NCBI GenBank assembly: GCA_036824045.1
Contig: DAITAZ010000015.1
Location: forward strand, 1 to 64,000
Length of the DNA: 64,000 nt
DNA from: DAITAZ01 sp036824045
GTDB lineage: Bacteria; Pseudomonadota; Gammaproteobacteria; Burkholderiales; Rhodocyclaceae
Direction of reading: 5' to 3'
Below, piece after piece: positions 43,051 to 52,177 of the stretch. Position 1 is the stretch's first letter. Each line of letters begins with the position of its first letter. The translations under genes and the position numbers were made by a program. A model generated the notes under the pieces. That model searched no databases and had not been told where the DNA came from. It was given only the letters and a program-made list of their open reading frames with translations.

Positions 43051-43368
43051 TCAGCCTGTGGGGGGCTGTTGCCCGTCGGGCTGGCGTGCTTGGGGCGGTT
43101 GGCCGCCGTGTTCCAGCCGGTAGAGCCAGGCCAGAAGTTCGGCAACCGCCACGTACAACGCTGGGGGAATGTGCGCATCCAGGTCCACCTGCATGAGCAG
43201 GGACACCATTTCCCGGGATTCATGTACGAAGACCCCTGCCTCGCGCGCCTTGGCGATGATGGCGTCGGCGGTGACCCCCTTGCCCTTTGCCACCACTCTT
43301 GGCGCCAGATCCCCTTGCCCGTAGGCCAGGGCGACCGCATTGCGGCGGGGTTGAGGCACCTCATTCAT
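43051..43368 (-). CDS. fhlB: FlhB-like C-terminal domain protein
   Basis: A 105-residue protein resembling the cytoplasmic C-terminal domain of FlhB: NAVALAYGQGDLAPRVVAKGKGVTADAIIAKAREAGVFVHESREMVSLLMQVDLDAHIPPALY. The NPTH autocleavage site and membrane part are absent, as in the small FlhB homologs often found next to fliK. It probably modulates hook-length/export-specificity switching, but that is inference. It overlaps the end of fliK by 8 bases and is the last gene of the flagellar unit. Confidence 0.82.
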   Translation of the reverse strand: MNEVPQPRRNAVALAYGQGDLAPRVVAKGKGVTADAIIAKAREAGVFVHESREMVSLLMQVDLDAHIPPALYVAVAELLAWLYRLEHGGQPPQARQPDGQQPPTG

Positions 43369-44344
43369 GGGGGGCCTCCGCCTCGCTCACCAGAAAACCT
43401 TGTAGCGGGACGGCCATCGCGGCCAACCGGTCCGCCAGATCCTGCCGGGCTGATGCGAGGCTGACACCCGCGGTCGGGCTGTCCACGAGCAGCCTGATCG
43501 ACACGCCTTTGGTCGTCAGAGCCAGTAGCGCTTCCACCGCACCCATGCACGGCAAATCCAGCCGCAACCGGGTGCTCCAGGCCCCGTCAGCGGAGGGCGT
43601 GCCATCGCCCTCATCCGGTGTATTCGGCGCCTCTTCCTCGATGGGGGGCATCAGTGTCCAGTGCAGTGCCTGGCCTGGCCACGCCTCGCCTTGCCAGACG
43701 AACTGCCGGGTGGAAAGCGTTTCCAGTTGCTGTTGCACCAGCGATACGGTGTGTTCCGTCATGCCAAATTCCTGGCGGGGGGGGGCGGAGTCGGCGCGAT
43801 TCTGGGGCTCCTGCCGTAACTGCTCCACGCCAATCCTTCCTTCCACCCACTTGGCTTGGTGCGACTCATAGAACAACCCGCTGCGGGTCACCGCATGCTG
43901 CAAGCCCGCAGCCAGGGAGGCGGGCATGTCCTGGTGGCCCGTGGTGGTGGAGAGCGGCGTCATTCCTTGCGCCGGGCCGCCAAGGGGCTGCTCCAGCAGA
44001 CGCCCGATCAACCGGGCCGTGCCACTCAAGTTGGCCTGCCCGGTCTGGTGTTGCCCGTCTGGCGGTAAGGCGCGGGCGTGAACGGCGGTGCCGTCGAGCC
44101 TTTCAACCAGCAGATCGAGAATTTCTCCCTCTTGGGCGGGGCGGGGGAGCGAGAGGGAAAGTGTCCGCTGCCCGACCCGGGCCTCGTAGGTGCCGTCTGG
44201 GCGCCGGGACAGGATTTGCGCGGTGAAGCGCTGCCCGGGTTGCAGGCTGGATTCCGCAGGGCGGGGCTCCGAGACCGGGGCAAGGGGGGTTACGGACTCC
44301 CGTATCAGGCGACCAAGGCGGGCGGCGACATTGGCGTCGATCAT
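43361..44344 (-). CDS. fliK: FliK-family hook-length control protein
   Basis: A 327-residue protein. The N-terminal 200 residues are low in conservation, as expected for FliK rulers; the C-terminal part has the FliK_C-like pattern (WTLMPPIEEEAPN, TRLRLDLPCMGAVEALLALTTKGVSIRLLVDSPTAGVSLASARQDLADRLAAM). It is shorter than most FliK and would act with FlhB in switching export from hook to filament. ATG 44344. It lies between fliT and the FlhB-like gene, with which it overlaps by 8 bases. Confidence 0.75.
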   Translation of the reverse strand: MIDANVAARLGRLIRESVTPLAPVSEPRPAESSLQPGQRFTAQILSRRPDGTYEARVGQRTLSLSLPRPAQEGEILDLLVERLDGTAVHARALPPDGQHQTGQANLSGTARLIGRLLEQPLGGPAQGMTPLSTTTGHQDMPASLAAGLQHAVTRSGLFYESHQAKWVEGRIGVEQLRQEPQNRADSAPPRQEFGMTEHTVSLVQQQLETLSTRQFVWQGEAWPGQALHWTLMPPIEEEAPNTPDEGDGTPSADGAWSTRLRLDLPCMGAVEALLALTTKGVSIRLLVDSPTAGVSLASARQDLADRLAAMAVPLQGFLVSEAEAPHE

Positions 44345-44389
44345 CGATCAATGCTGCCTAACGCCCGGCCTGGGTCTGGCTAGCGCCGA

Positions 44390-44716
44390 TCAGGAATCCA
44401 GGTCAGCGGAGGCGTGAATCCGGGATGGTGCGCTTCGGCGCTGAACGCCAAGGTAACGACCGATCTGGCACATCCAGGGCTCGGTAAACTCCCGGATCTG
44501 CTGGTCGTCGGCCAGGATGCGGCGGATGAGCGAGACGGCTTCTTCGCGTTCGGTCGGGCTCAGTCCGGCAGGTTGTCCGGACAGTTGAAGGTGATCGCGC
44601 AGGCCGGCAACGTCCTTCTCCAGCGCGATCAACTGTTCCCAGTCTGCCGCGCGGGCTGCGCTTACCATCTGGGCGGAAAGCTGGCTCATGGCCTGGTACA
44701 AGGCAAGGGATCCCAT
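44390..44716 (-). CDS. fliT: FliT-type flagellar chaperone
   Basis: A 108-residue helical protein: LYQAMSQLSAQMVSAARAADWEQLIALEKDVAGLRDHL and VSLIRRILADDQQIREFTEPWMCQIGRYL. The size, helical pattern and position next to fliS and fliD identify it as FliT, the chaperone of the filament cap FliD. Similarity among FliT proteins is low, so context carries weight. It starts 23 bases after the fliS stop. Confidence 0.75.
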   Translation of the reverse strand: MGSLALYQAMSQLSAQMVSAARAADWEQLIALEKDVAGLRDHLQLSGQPAGLSPTEREEAVSLIRRILADDQQIREFTEPWMCQIGRYLGVQRRSAPSRIHASADLDS

Positions 44717-44738
44717 GCTGATATCTCCAGTGCGCCGC

Positions 44739-45170
44739 TCACTGCGCCAAGGTGTCAGCGGGGACGTCCCGCTGTTCCTGCCGCTCGCCGATTTCTGCCC
44801 AAGCCTCCCTCAGCTCGCTCAAGAGGCCATGCACCTCAGCGAAAGCAGCAGCCTGATTGTGCAGGTTGCCATGAAGGAGACGTGTCACCATGTAATCATA
44901 TAGTGCGCCGAGCCGGATTGCCAGATCCCCTCCCACATTGTAGTCAAGACTTGCCTTGAGTCCGTTTTCGATGATTTCGATGGCTTTGGACGTCGCCTGG
45001 CCCTTTCCGGGGATGTCACTGTTTGCCAGCGCCTGCTCGGCGCGGCTGATGGTCAGCAGCGCGCCGTCGTACAGCATCAATACCAACCGATGGGGGTCCG
45101 CGCTGGCCACGCCGGTCTCAAGGCCGACTTTGGCGTAGGCGGCTGCAGGATTGGGGCGGAATCCGAACAT
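44739..45170 (-). CDS. fliS: Flagellin export chaperone FliS
   Basis: 143 residues. AAYAKVGLETGVASADPHRLVLMLYDGAL at the start and ALYDYMVTRLLHGNLHNQ in the middle are the FliS signature; the helices wrap flagellin's C-terminus to prevent polymerisation in the cytoplasm. The tail is slightly longer than usual. It lies between fliD and fliT in the filament-assembly operon, 23 bases downstream of fliD. Confidence 0.93.
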   Translation of the reverse strand: MFGFRPNPAAAYAKVGLETGVASADPHRLVLMLYDGALLTISRAEQALANSDIPGKGQATSKAIEIIENGLKASLDYNVGGDLAIRLGALYDYMVTRLLHGNLHNQAAAFAEVHGLLSELREAWAEIGERQEQRDVPADTLAQ

Positions 45171-45193
45171 CCTTGGTTTCTCCTCGCGAGTGT

Positions 45194-47173
45194 TTATAGT
45201 GCAGCCAGTTGTTGGGTGAGATAGGTACTGGTCTGGTTGAGGCTGGAAATGGTTGTGTCCAGCGCGGTGAATTGCGTCATGTAACGCTTTTCGATCGCCG
45301 TCAGGCGGGTTTCGAGAGCCTCCCTCTGTTTTTCCAGGTTCTTGATCGATTTGTTGATGCTGCTGGTTTTGGATGTGAGCAAACCGTCTGTGTCCAGCAG
45401 ATTTCCGATCGCGTCATCCAGTTGGGCTGCAATGCCATTCTGAACCGTCACCGAGCCACGCTCACCCAGTGCGCTGCCGGTGATCTGAACGGCGAGGCCA
45501 ACGCTGCCTCCTGCCGAGGAGGTGAGCTTCTGCCCATTGCCCACGGCAGCTTGGCCACCGATGGAGCCGGCCACATCCGCGCCCTTGATCTCGCTCACGC
45601 TGCTGGCCCCGAATGCGGAGGTGGCGGCGGTTCCGCCAGTGATTTCCACGCGAGACCCCGAGCCGTAACGCGCGGAGGTCAGGATGAGTTTGTCCGCGTC
45701 GGCGCCACTGCCGATACTCAGCCCGACCTTGATACTCTGAGCAGACAAAGCGCTGCTGCCGTTGATGCGGGATTGAATTTCCTTGGCCAACTGGCTGGGG
45801 GTGTAGCTGCCTTCGCCCAGGGAGACCGATGCGGCAACGCCGTCCACCTTGAGATTGAGCGTATTGTTGGCGCTGGTGATGGTGACGCTGGCGGCCAGGG
45901 CTGTGGCGGCTGTGTAGCTCGCCTGGGTGGCGAGTTGGCTGACGCTGATGCCGTAACTGCCGGGTTTGGTCGAGCTGGTGGTGCTCTTGACCACGACTTG
46001 GCTGTCACTGGCCTTGCCCATGGCTGCAAACAGCGTGGAAATATCCTTGGTGGGGTCGTCGATGGCCGCCTGCAACTTGCTGCTATTCAGGCTCAAAGTG
46101 CCATCCTTTTGTAGGCTAAGGCCGATGTCGCCGAGACTCGAAAGCCCGCCTGCGCTGGAATCAACCTTGCTGGTGAGGATGTTGCGCAGGGTGCTCTGGA
46201 TGCCTCTGACCGCAGCGTCTCCTTGCAAGGTGCCTGCGGTCTTGCTTTCCTCATCGTAGCCTCCGACCTGCTTGAGGGTCGTGCGTACGTCGTTGTACGC
46301 CTTGACGAAGCCGTCGATCGCCGTCTTGATGGCACTGCTGTCGGCGCTGATGCTGAGGCTGGAGGTGCCGGTTTCCTTGAGCGTGAGCGTCACGCCCTCG
46401 ATCGCGTCGGTAATCGTGTTCGAGGATTTGGTGATGGACATGCCGTCCACGGTCAGGGAAGCATCCTGGGCGGCGACCGTCTGACTCATGTTCTTGCTGC
46501 CCGTAGGGTCGTAGAGCAACTGGGAGAGGCCGGATGCGTTGGTATTGGTGCCGTCGTTATCGTCCACCGTGATTTTCAGGCTGTTGGCGGTGCCGCTGTC
46601 CTTGGAGCTCAACACCAACCGGTATCCGCCGCCGTCATTGACGATGCTGGCGGTGACGCCCACGTCCGCATCGTTGATCGCATCGCGCACACCGCTCAGG
46701 GTGTTCTCGCTGCTGCCAATGGTGATGGTCTTGGTAGACTTGTCCGGATTGGCGGTGAACGTGTTGCCCGTCGCATCGTAGGTGCCGAACTGGATGGTGA
46801 GCTTGCCGCTTCCCACATCGGCAGAGGTGGCCGAAAAACCTGTGGATTTGAGTTTCTGGGCCTGGGCCAGGGTGTTGACCTGGACGCTGTAGCTGCCCGC
46901 CGAAGCGGAAGAACTGGCGCTGGCACTCATCACATCGGCGTCACCCACGCTGGTCTTCTGGGCATTGAACTTTTCCGGCTTGGCCAGGGCTTGGGCAGCG
47001 CTTTGCAGGGAAGACAAGGAACCCTTGAGGGAACCTACGGCCGAGAGCTTGGCCTGGTAGGTGACTTCCTTTTTGTTCAGGGCTGTCAGTGGCTGCCGTT
47101 CCACCGTCATCAATTGGCTGACGATGTTGCTGACGTTGAGGTTGGAGCCGATTCCAGACGAAGAGAGTCCCAT
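45194..47173 (-). CDS. fliD: Flagellar filament cap protein FliD
   Basis: A 659-residue FliD. N-terminal domain SSGIGSNLNVSNIVSQLMTVERQPLTALNKKEV and C-terminal region with NKSIKNLEKQREALETRL and the terminal MTQFTALDTTISSLNQTSTYLTQQLA coiled coil are typical. The middle (about 90-500) is Ser/Thr/Gly-rich with flagellin-hook-IN-like repeats. It caps the growing filament outside the cell. At 659 residues it is somewhat longer than the E. coli protein. ATG 47173; it lies downstream of flaG. Confidence 0.93.
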   Translation of the reverse strand: MGLSSSGIGSNLNVSNIVSQLMTVERQPLTALNKKEVTYQAKLSAVGSLKGSLSSLQSAAQALAKPEKFNAQKTSVGDADVMSASASSSASAGSYSVQVNTLAQAQKLKSTGFSATSADVGSGKLTIQFGTYDATGNTFTANPDKSTKTITIGSSENTLSGVRDAINDADVGVTASIVNDGGGYRLVLSSKDSGTANSLKITVDDNDGTNTNASGLSQLLYDPTGSKNMSQTVAAQDASLTVDGMSITKSSNTITDAIEGVTLTLKETGTSSLSISADSSAIKTAIDGFVKAYNDVRTTLKQVGGYDEESKTAGTLQGDAAVRGIQSTLRNILTSKVDSSAGGLSSLGDIGLSLQKDGTLSLNSSKLQAAIDDPTKDISTLFAAMGKASDSQVVVKSTTSSTKPGSYGISVSQLATQASYTAATALAASVTITSANNTLNLKVDGVAASVSLGEGSYTPSQLAKEIQSRINGSSALSAQSIKVGLSIGSGADADKLILTSARYGSGSRVEITGGTAATSAFGASSVSEIKGADVAGSIGGQAAVGNGQKLTSSAGGSVGLAVQITGSALGERGSVTVQNGIAAQLDDAIGNLLDTDGLLTSKTSSINKSIKNLEKQREALETRLTAIEKRYMTQFTALDTTISSLNQTSTYLTQQLAAL

Positions 47174-47320
47174 GGCGTCGCTTTCAAGATATTCGGGCAG
47201 AACGTGGCGCCCGGCTTCCCGTCCGTTGGAGAGTGCAGATGCGCGGATGAATTATTCGTATACCTACGGAGCCATCCGTGCCCGTCTTCAGCGGAATTCA
47301 GGCCCCCGGGGCAGTCCGTT

Positions 47321-47683
47321 TCAGACTTTTTGCTCCACCAACAAGCCTTGCAGCCGATCAAGTGACTTGGAAATGGCCAAGGCTTCTTCGCTCGGGATCT
47401 GCCGCAATACTTCGTTGGTGCTGGCATCCACTAGTTTTACGATGGTCTGCCCGGTGTCTTTGTCTACGGAAAACCGCAGCCCTTCGGCCACGGTCTGCAC
47501 GGCTGCCTGGATGCTTTCGGCGGCCTGCTGGACGGCCTCGGCACCCGGGGCTTGTGATGGGGTGGGGGCAGCGGTAGCGCCGATCGTCCCGGAACTGTCT
47601 TGAACAGGGGGGGCGCCCCGACTGGAGGGAGCAGGGCGAAGGGCCGATGCTTGAGCGGCTTGTGCCAGTGGTTGGATTTCCAT
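47321..47683 (-). CDS. flaG: FlaG-family flagellar protein
   Basis: A 120-residue protein whose C-terminal half (VQTVAEGLRFSVDKDTGQTIVKLVDASTNEVLRQIPSEEALAISKSLDRLQGLLVEQKV) is the FlaG domain, and whose N-terminal half is a low-complexity Ala/Pro region. FlaG affects filament length in other species. ATG 47683 follows a perfect AGGAGG six bases upstream; the frame's further extension is rejected. It lies between fliC and fliD on the same strand. Confidence 0.88.
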   Translation of the reverse strand: MEIQPLAQAAQASALRPAPSSRGAPPVQDSSGTIGATAAPTPSQAPGAEAVQQAAESIQAAVQTVAEGLRFSVDKDTGQTIVKLVDASTNEVLRQIPSEEALAISKSLDRLQGLLVEQKV

Positions 47684-47812
47684 TTCGACCTCCTGTGGAG
47701 GAGCTTTCAGCCAGACGGCTGAGGCGGAAGAGTTGTCGTGCGGCGGGCAGGGCCAGGCCAAGCGCTTCGCGTCATGACAGATGCGGTCCGGCTCAACAGG
47801 CTGGCTGGAAGC

Positions 47813-47841
47813 CCCGGGGGGCGCGGTGTGCTACCCCCGGG
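47813..47841 (-). terminator. GC stem-loop after fliC
   Basis: An 8-bp stem (cccggggg 47813-47820 with cccccggg 47834-47841) with a 13-base loop lies just past the fliC stop. There is no T tract on the minus strand, so it may be a processing or weak termination site rather than a classical terminator. Confidence 0.4.
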
Positions 47842-47855
47842 AGCAAGCCGAACAA

Positions 47856-49337
47856 TCAGCGCAGCAGCGACAGCACGTTTTGCGGCAGGGCGTTGGCTTG
47901 AGCCAGCATTGCGGTGCCAGCCTGCTGGAGCACCTGGGCGCGGGTCATGCGTGCGGTCTCGGCCGCAAAGTCGGTGTCCTGGATGCGCGAGCGGGATGCG
48001 TTCAGGTTTTCCGACATGGCCGAAAGATTGCTGACCGTCGCTTCGAACCGGGACTGCAGGGCACCGAATCGCGCGCGCTGGGAGTTGATGGTGGACAGCG
48101 CAGCGTCAATGGTTTTCAGTGCCTGGGTGGCATTTGCCGCGGAGGTGACATCGACGGTTGCCACATCTTTGAGCGTCGAGGACGAACTCGTGCTGGCAGC
48201 GACGGCACCGAACAGATTGGTGGCGGCGTCGTCAGCGACGGAGAAGGATTTCTCGGAGTCGAAGGTGACTTGCCCAACAGCGGTGGCGGTGTCGGCGGTC
48301 GTGTCCCCGGTCAGAGTGACAGAGCTACCCAGGTTGGTGCCGTCCGAAGCGAGACCCTGAACCGTCACGTCGCCGCCGTTGGCAGTGGTGGTGTCAGCGA
48401 CCGTGATGTCATTGCCGGTGGTGCTGGTGAGGATGATCCCGTCACCGGTGTCGTTGACGCGTGCGGTGACCCCGGTAGCGGATGCCTGGTCGTTGAATGC
48501 CGTGACGGCAGCGGACAGACCGTCCGCAGTGGCGGCAGCGCTGAGGGTGAAGTTGACCTGTTTGGCGGTCGAGTTGTCGGACGCGATCGTCAGGCTGTAG
48601 CCGCCAGCGGCGGAGAAGCTCAGTTCCACGTCGGTCTTGGCGGAAGCGGACACGCCAGTGCTCGCGGTCTGGGCATTGACGTTCGCGGCGATGGTCTTGG
48701 CGCTTTGCCCCGCGCCAACGGCTACGGTCTTGGTGCCGACGTAGCCGGAAACCGTGATGTCGCCGGCCGTTACCGCGTTGGCTGCGGCGGCTCCCACGCC
48801 TGCGCCAGCAGTCTCGGTCTGGTTGTTGCCGTACTGGGTAGTGCGGAAGTTGCCGGTGGTGGCCTGGATGGTCTGGTTGGCGTTGGCGCCAATCTGGAAG
48901 GTCGCAGTGCCGAACGTACCGTCGAACAGCTTCTGACCGTTGAATTCAGCGGTTTGGGCCACCCGGTCCAGTTCGGACGTGAGCTGGTTTACTTCGTTCT
49001 GCAGGGCCAGACGGTCGCTGGCGCTGTTGGAGGCGTTGGCTGACTGTACGGCCAGTTCGCGAATCCGCTGCAGCATGTCGGTCGTGGTGGAGAGGGCACC
49101 TTCAGCCGTTTGAGCAAGGGAAATGCCGTCGTTGGCGTTGCGCTTGGCCTGATCAAGACCGCGGATCTGGGCGGTCATCCGGTCGGAGATGGCCAGACCG
49201 GCTGCGTCGTCCTTGGCGCTGTTGATCCGCAGGCCGGATGACAGGCGCTGCAGGGAGTTGGCCAGGGAGGCTTGAGAGGTGTTCAGGTTGCGTTGGGCAT
49301 TGAGCGATGCGATGTTGGTGTTGATGGTCTGAGGCAT
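47856..49337 (-). CDS. fliC: Flagellin FliC
   Basis: A 493-residue flagellin. The conserved N-terminal D0/D1 region (NTNIASLNAQRNLNTSQASLANSLQRLSSGLRINSAKDDAAGLAI) and C-terminal D1/D0 region (LGALQSRFEATVSNL-like, TDFAAETARMTRAQVLQQAGTAMLAQANALPQNVLSLLR) flank a variable domain (about 165-400) rich in Thr, Ala and Gly with flagellin-IN-type repeats. It is exported and forms the filament. The ATG has AAGGAG at good spacing, with a sigma-28-like promoter about 95 bp upstream. Confidence 0.96.
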   Translation of the reverse strand: MPQTINTNIASLNAQRNLNTSQASLANSLQRLSSGLRINSAKDDAAGLAISDRMTAQIRGLDQAKRNANDGISLAQTAEGALSTTTDMLQRIRELAVQSANASNSASDRLALQNEVNQLTSELDRVAQTAEFNGQKLFDGTFGTATFQIGANANQTIQATTGNFRTTQYGNNQTETAGAGVGAAAANAVTAGDITVSGYVGTKTVAVGAGQSAKTIAANVNAQTASTGVSASAKTDVELSFSAAGGYSLTIASDNSTAKQVNFTLSAAATADGLSAAVTAFNDQASATGVTARVNDTGDGIILTSTTGNDITVADTTTANGGDVTVQGLASDGTNLGSSVTLTGDTTADTATAVGQVTFDSEKSFSVADDAATNLFGAVAASTSSSSTLKDVATVDVTSAANATQALKTIDAALSTINSQRARFGALQSRFEATVSNLSAMSENLNASRSRIQDTDFAAETARMTRAQVLQQAGTAMLAQANALPQNVLSLLR

Positions 49338-49432
49338 GATCGATTTCTCCTTCGAATAGCGTTAGGGATCCGACAGCTTTTGCCCCCTGACCCCTCATCC
49401 GGAGGGCTGATGTGTTGCCGTCTTGGAGCCAA

Positions 49433-49459
49433 TAACGACGGGGTTTCGGGCTAACTTTA
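49433..49459 (-). promoter_or_regulatory. Sigma-28 (FliA)-type promoter of fliC
   Basis: On the minus strand TAAAGTTA (49459-49452) is followed after 12 bases by GTCGTTAT (49439-49432), close to the sigma-28 pattern TAAAGTTT-N11-GCCGATAA. It would start transcription near 49425, giving a leader of about 90 bases to fliC. The remaining sequence of this gap (49460-49654) shows no other feature. Confidence 0.6.
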
Positions 49460-49654
49460 ACGACGCCGTGACAAATGCCACAGTGCTGGCGGTAGGTGAG
49501 GGGATCCGGATGTCTTCGGCGCCAGACGGCCCATCAGCTCGGCTTGGGCGGGTGCAGGGGGCAAATGGCCCGCGAGGGCAGGTGGTACGGAGAGCGGGTT
49601 CGGGCCGAGAGGCGTCGGCCCGAACGATTGACTGGGCGGCTGATTCGTAAGCAG

Positions 49655-51397
49655 TCAGGCCATGAATACGCGGTTCTTGCCTGCGTGTTTGGCGGCATAC
49701 ATGGCGGCGTCGGCGCGGCCAACCACTTGGGGAAGCGTCTCGTCCTGTTGTACTTCGGCAATGCCGGCGCTGAAGGTGATCAGGATTCGTTCGTCGTTGC
49801 CCATGAATATGCGGCGGGTGAGCTCACGCTGCACCCGAGCAAGCGCGGTAAGGCCGTTTTCCGCGGTGGTGTCGGGCAGCATGATGACGAACTCCTCGCC
49901 CCCATAACGGGCGAGGGTATCCTGGGGCCGCAGCGTTTCGCGGACGATGGTGGAAAGGTGCACCAGTGCTTCGTCTCCCGTGCAGTGTCCGTAGGTGTCG
50001 TTCAGGCGCTTGAAGTTGTCGATGTCCAGCAGCCCGATGCTGAGGGGTGAATGTTTGCGACGGGCGCGGGATACCTCCCGGATAAAGGCTTCTTCCATGC
50101 CTTTGCGGTTCAGCGCTCCGGTAAGCTGATCCTGACGCACCAGTTCGCTGGTCTGGGCGAGTTCCTGTTGCAGGCGACCAATCTCGATCTCAGCCTCGTT
50201 GACCCGATGGCGCATGGCAGTGAGTTCTTCCCGCGAGCGGGCGGAAACCGCCTGGACCAGCCGCGTCTCCCGCATCACGTTTTCGATGACCTCGGTGAGT
50301 TCGGAGATATCTTGTGCTGCAGCAATGCGGTCGGCGCTGGTGGAGATCTTGTCGTGGTAGTCGTTGGTTGAAGCGCTGAAGCTTGCCAAGTGGTCCACGA
50401 AGCCGTTGAGCAGGGTGCGCAGGCGCGCCTTGGCGTCGTCCAGATTGGATTTGAGCGCGGTTTGCTTGGTGATCACATCCTTGAGCCGACGCTCGATATC
50501 GTCCAACTGGCGCAGGCTCAGGGGTTCCTTGAAGAAGTCCCGGAACATGGCAATCTGGCCGTTGAGCCAGACATCGTCCATCACCAGATTGCTGACGTTT
50601 TCAACCAGTAGCTCGAACAGTTTGAGCAGCGCATGTTTCAGCTCTAGCTGGTCGGACGCGACCCAGTTCAGTTGACCAATGAAATGCTTGACTTCGCGCC
50701 CGGCCGATTCTATCGAACTGAGGTCGTTGGCTTCCCGAACCCGGTTGGCGAGGGAATTGACCCGTTCCACAAGTTCTGGCGATTCGATGGACAGCGCAGG
50801 CTGAACCGATTCCAGCAACTGGGCAATGATCTCCCGCCATTCGCTGCTGAGTTCGGGTGGGGCGGGTTCGTTCTGGCTGTGGGCGCCGTCTGCCACTGAC
50901 TCGGGATCATTGTTCCCCAGCCCGAGGGAGGCCTGACGCCAATGTCGCAGTTGGACCTGCAAACGTTCGGCCAATTGCTCCGGAGTGTTCCCAAAGATGT
51001 CGATTAGCTGTTCCAGCGTCTGGCAGCGTTCCTGGAGGGCTTGCTCTTGTTCGGGTTGTTCCAGTTGTCGGATCAGCTCGCGAAAGACTGCCACCCACAG
51101 GCGCTCGCCGATGCGCTGGTCCTGCATGAGATCTGCAAGGGATCGGTGCAAGGCGTTCCAGCTGCGCTCCTTGACAGCCTGCTCCAGGCGCGTGGTCCAC
51201 CGTTCCTGAGTGGAGGTGGTCCGGGGGAGAGCGCTTACCAGTCGGCGCAGGGCAATCTCCGGAAAGCCTTCGTCCGCGGTGCCTGCCACTTTGCTGTACA
51301 GGGATGCGTAATTCTCGGGCGTAGGAGGAATGCGCGCCAGGGTGAGCTGACGCAGGGTTTCGCGGGCGATGTCTGTGGGCTGGGAGAGTTCTTGCAT
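49655..51397 (-). CDS. Diguanylate cyclase (GGDEF)
   Basis: A 580-residue cytoplasmic protein. The first 400 residues are helical with coiled-coil stretches (DDIERRLKDVITKQTALKSNLDDAKARL and HRVNEAEIEIGRLQQELAQTSELV) and no recognised sensor domain. The C-terminal GGDEF domain (about 415-575) holds LLDIDNFKRLNDTYGHCTGDEAL and YGGEEFVIMLPD; an RPQD product-inhibition site lies exactly five residues before GGEEF, so the enzyme should be active and feedback-controlled by c-di-GMP. Its place directly upstream of the flagellin genes fits control of motility. Confidence 0.88.
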   Translation of the reverse strand: MQELSQPTDIARETLRQLTLARIPPTPENYASLYSKVAGTADEGFPEIALRRLVSALPRTTSTQERWTTRLEQAVKERSWNALHRSLADLMQDQRIGERLWVAVFRELIRQLEQPEQEQALQERCQTLEQLIDIFGNTPEQLAERLQVQLRHWRQASLGLGNNDPESVADGAHSQNEPAPPELSSEWREIIAQLLESVQPALSIESPELVERVNSLANRVREANDLSSIESAGREVKHFIGQLNWVASDQLELKHALLKLFELLVENVSNLVMDDVWLNGQIAMFRDFFKEPLSLRQLDDIERRLKDVITKQTALKSNLDDAKARLRTLLNGFVDHLASFSASTNDYHDKISTSADRIAAAQDISELTEVIENVMRETRLVQAVSARSREELTAMRHRVNEAEIEIGRLQQELAQTSELVRQDQLTGALNRKGMEEAFIREVSRARRKHSPLSIGLLDIDNFKRLNDTYGHCTGDEALVHLSTIVRETLRPQDTLARYGGEEFVIMLPDTTAENGLTALARVQRELTRRIFMGNDERILITFSAGIAEVQQDETLPQVVGRADAAMYAAKHAGKNRVFMA

Positions 51398-51519
51398 GGT
51401 CTTGGCCGTGCCGAGGCAAGGGATGTCTCCCGGTTTACGGCCAAGGGGGCAGACTCTTTATAGGCGGGGGTGCAAAGCTGGAGGGGAAGTCAGTGCGGCT
51501 GGCAGGAGGCTGGAGGGAC

Positions 51520-52161
51520 TCACTCGACCAGCCCGTGCTTGAGCCCGTAATGGGTCAGTTCGGCGTTGTTCTTGAGTTTCATTTTCTCCAGCAAGCGTGC
51601 GCGGTACACACTGACCGTCTTGACACTCAGCTTGAGTTCTTCTGCGATCTGCGTCAGCGTCTTTCCTGAGGCAATCATGCACAGCGTTTGGTACTCGCGG
51701 TCGGAAAGCTTTTCGTGAGGAGCTTTGTCGCTGTCGTCGCTGATGGCGTTGGCCAGTTCTTCCGCCAGCGCCACACTGACATACTTCTTCCCACTGGCAA
51801 CCTGCCGAATGGCATGGACCAGCAGATCAGGGGCACTTTGCTTGTTCAGGTAGCCCGCAGCGCCTGCCTTTAGTGCCCGGATGGCATAAAGGTCTTCCGG
51901 GTGCATGCTCAGCATGAGCACCGGCAGTTTTGGGTACTCCTTCTTGACCTGTTTCAGAGTATCGATACCGTTGCGCTCTGGCATTGATACGTCGAGAAGC
52001 ATGACGTCCCAAGACTCGGCCCGGGCAAGTTGCATGGCCTGAATGCCGTTTTCGGCCTCGCCGGTCACCAGCATGTCGTCCGTTTCCGACAGGATCTGTC
52101 GCAGACCGTGACGAACGATTGCATGATCGTCAGCAATCAGAACTCGAATGGATTTGGTCAT
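51520..52161 (-). CDS. NarL/FixJ-family response regulator
   Basis: A 213-residue transcription regulator. Receiver domain: IADDHAIVRHGLRQIL with acidic pair Asp11-Asp12, and MLLDVSMPERNG with phospho-acceptor Asp57. C-terminal LuxR-type helix-turn-helix: LSDREYQTLCMIASGKTLTQIAEELKLSVKTVSVYRARLLEKM. The start ATG 52161 is preferred over a GTG four codons upstream. The kinase gene directly upstream ends 16 bases before, forming a two-component pair. Target genes are unknown; the flagellar cluster is a candidate. Confidence 0.9.
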   Translation of the reverse strand: MTKSIRVLIADDHAIVRHGLRQILSETDDMLVTGEAENGIQAMQLARAESWDVMLLDVSMPERNGIDTLKQVKKEYPKLPVLMLSMHPEDLYAIRALKAGAAGYLNKQSAPDLLVHAIRQVASGKKYVSVALAEELANAISDDSDKAPHEKLSDREYQTLCMIASGKTLTQIAEELKLSVKTVSVYRARLLEKMKLKNNAELTHYGLKHGLVE

Positions 52162-52177
52162 CGCTGCCTGCACTGTT

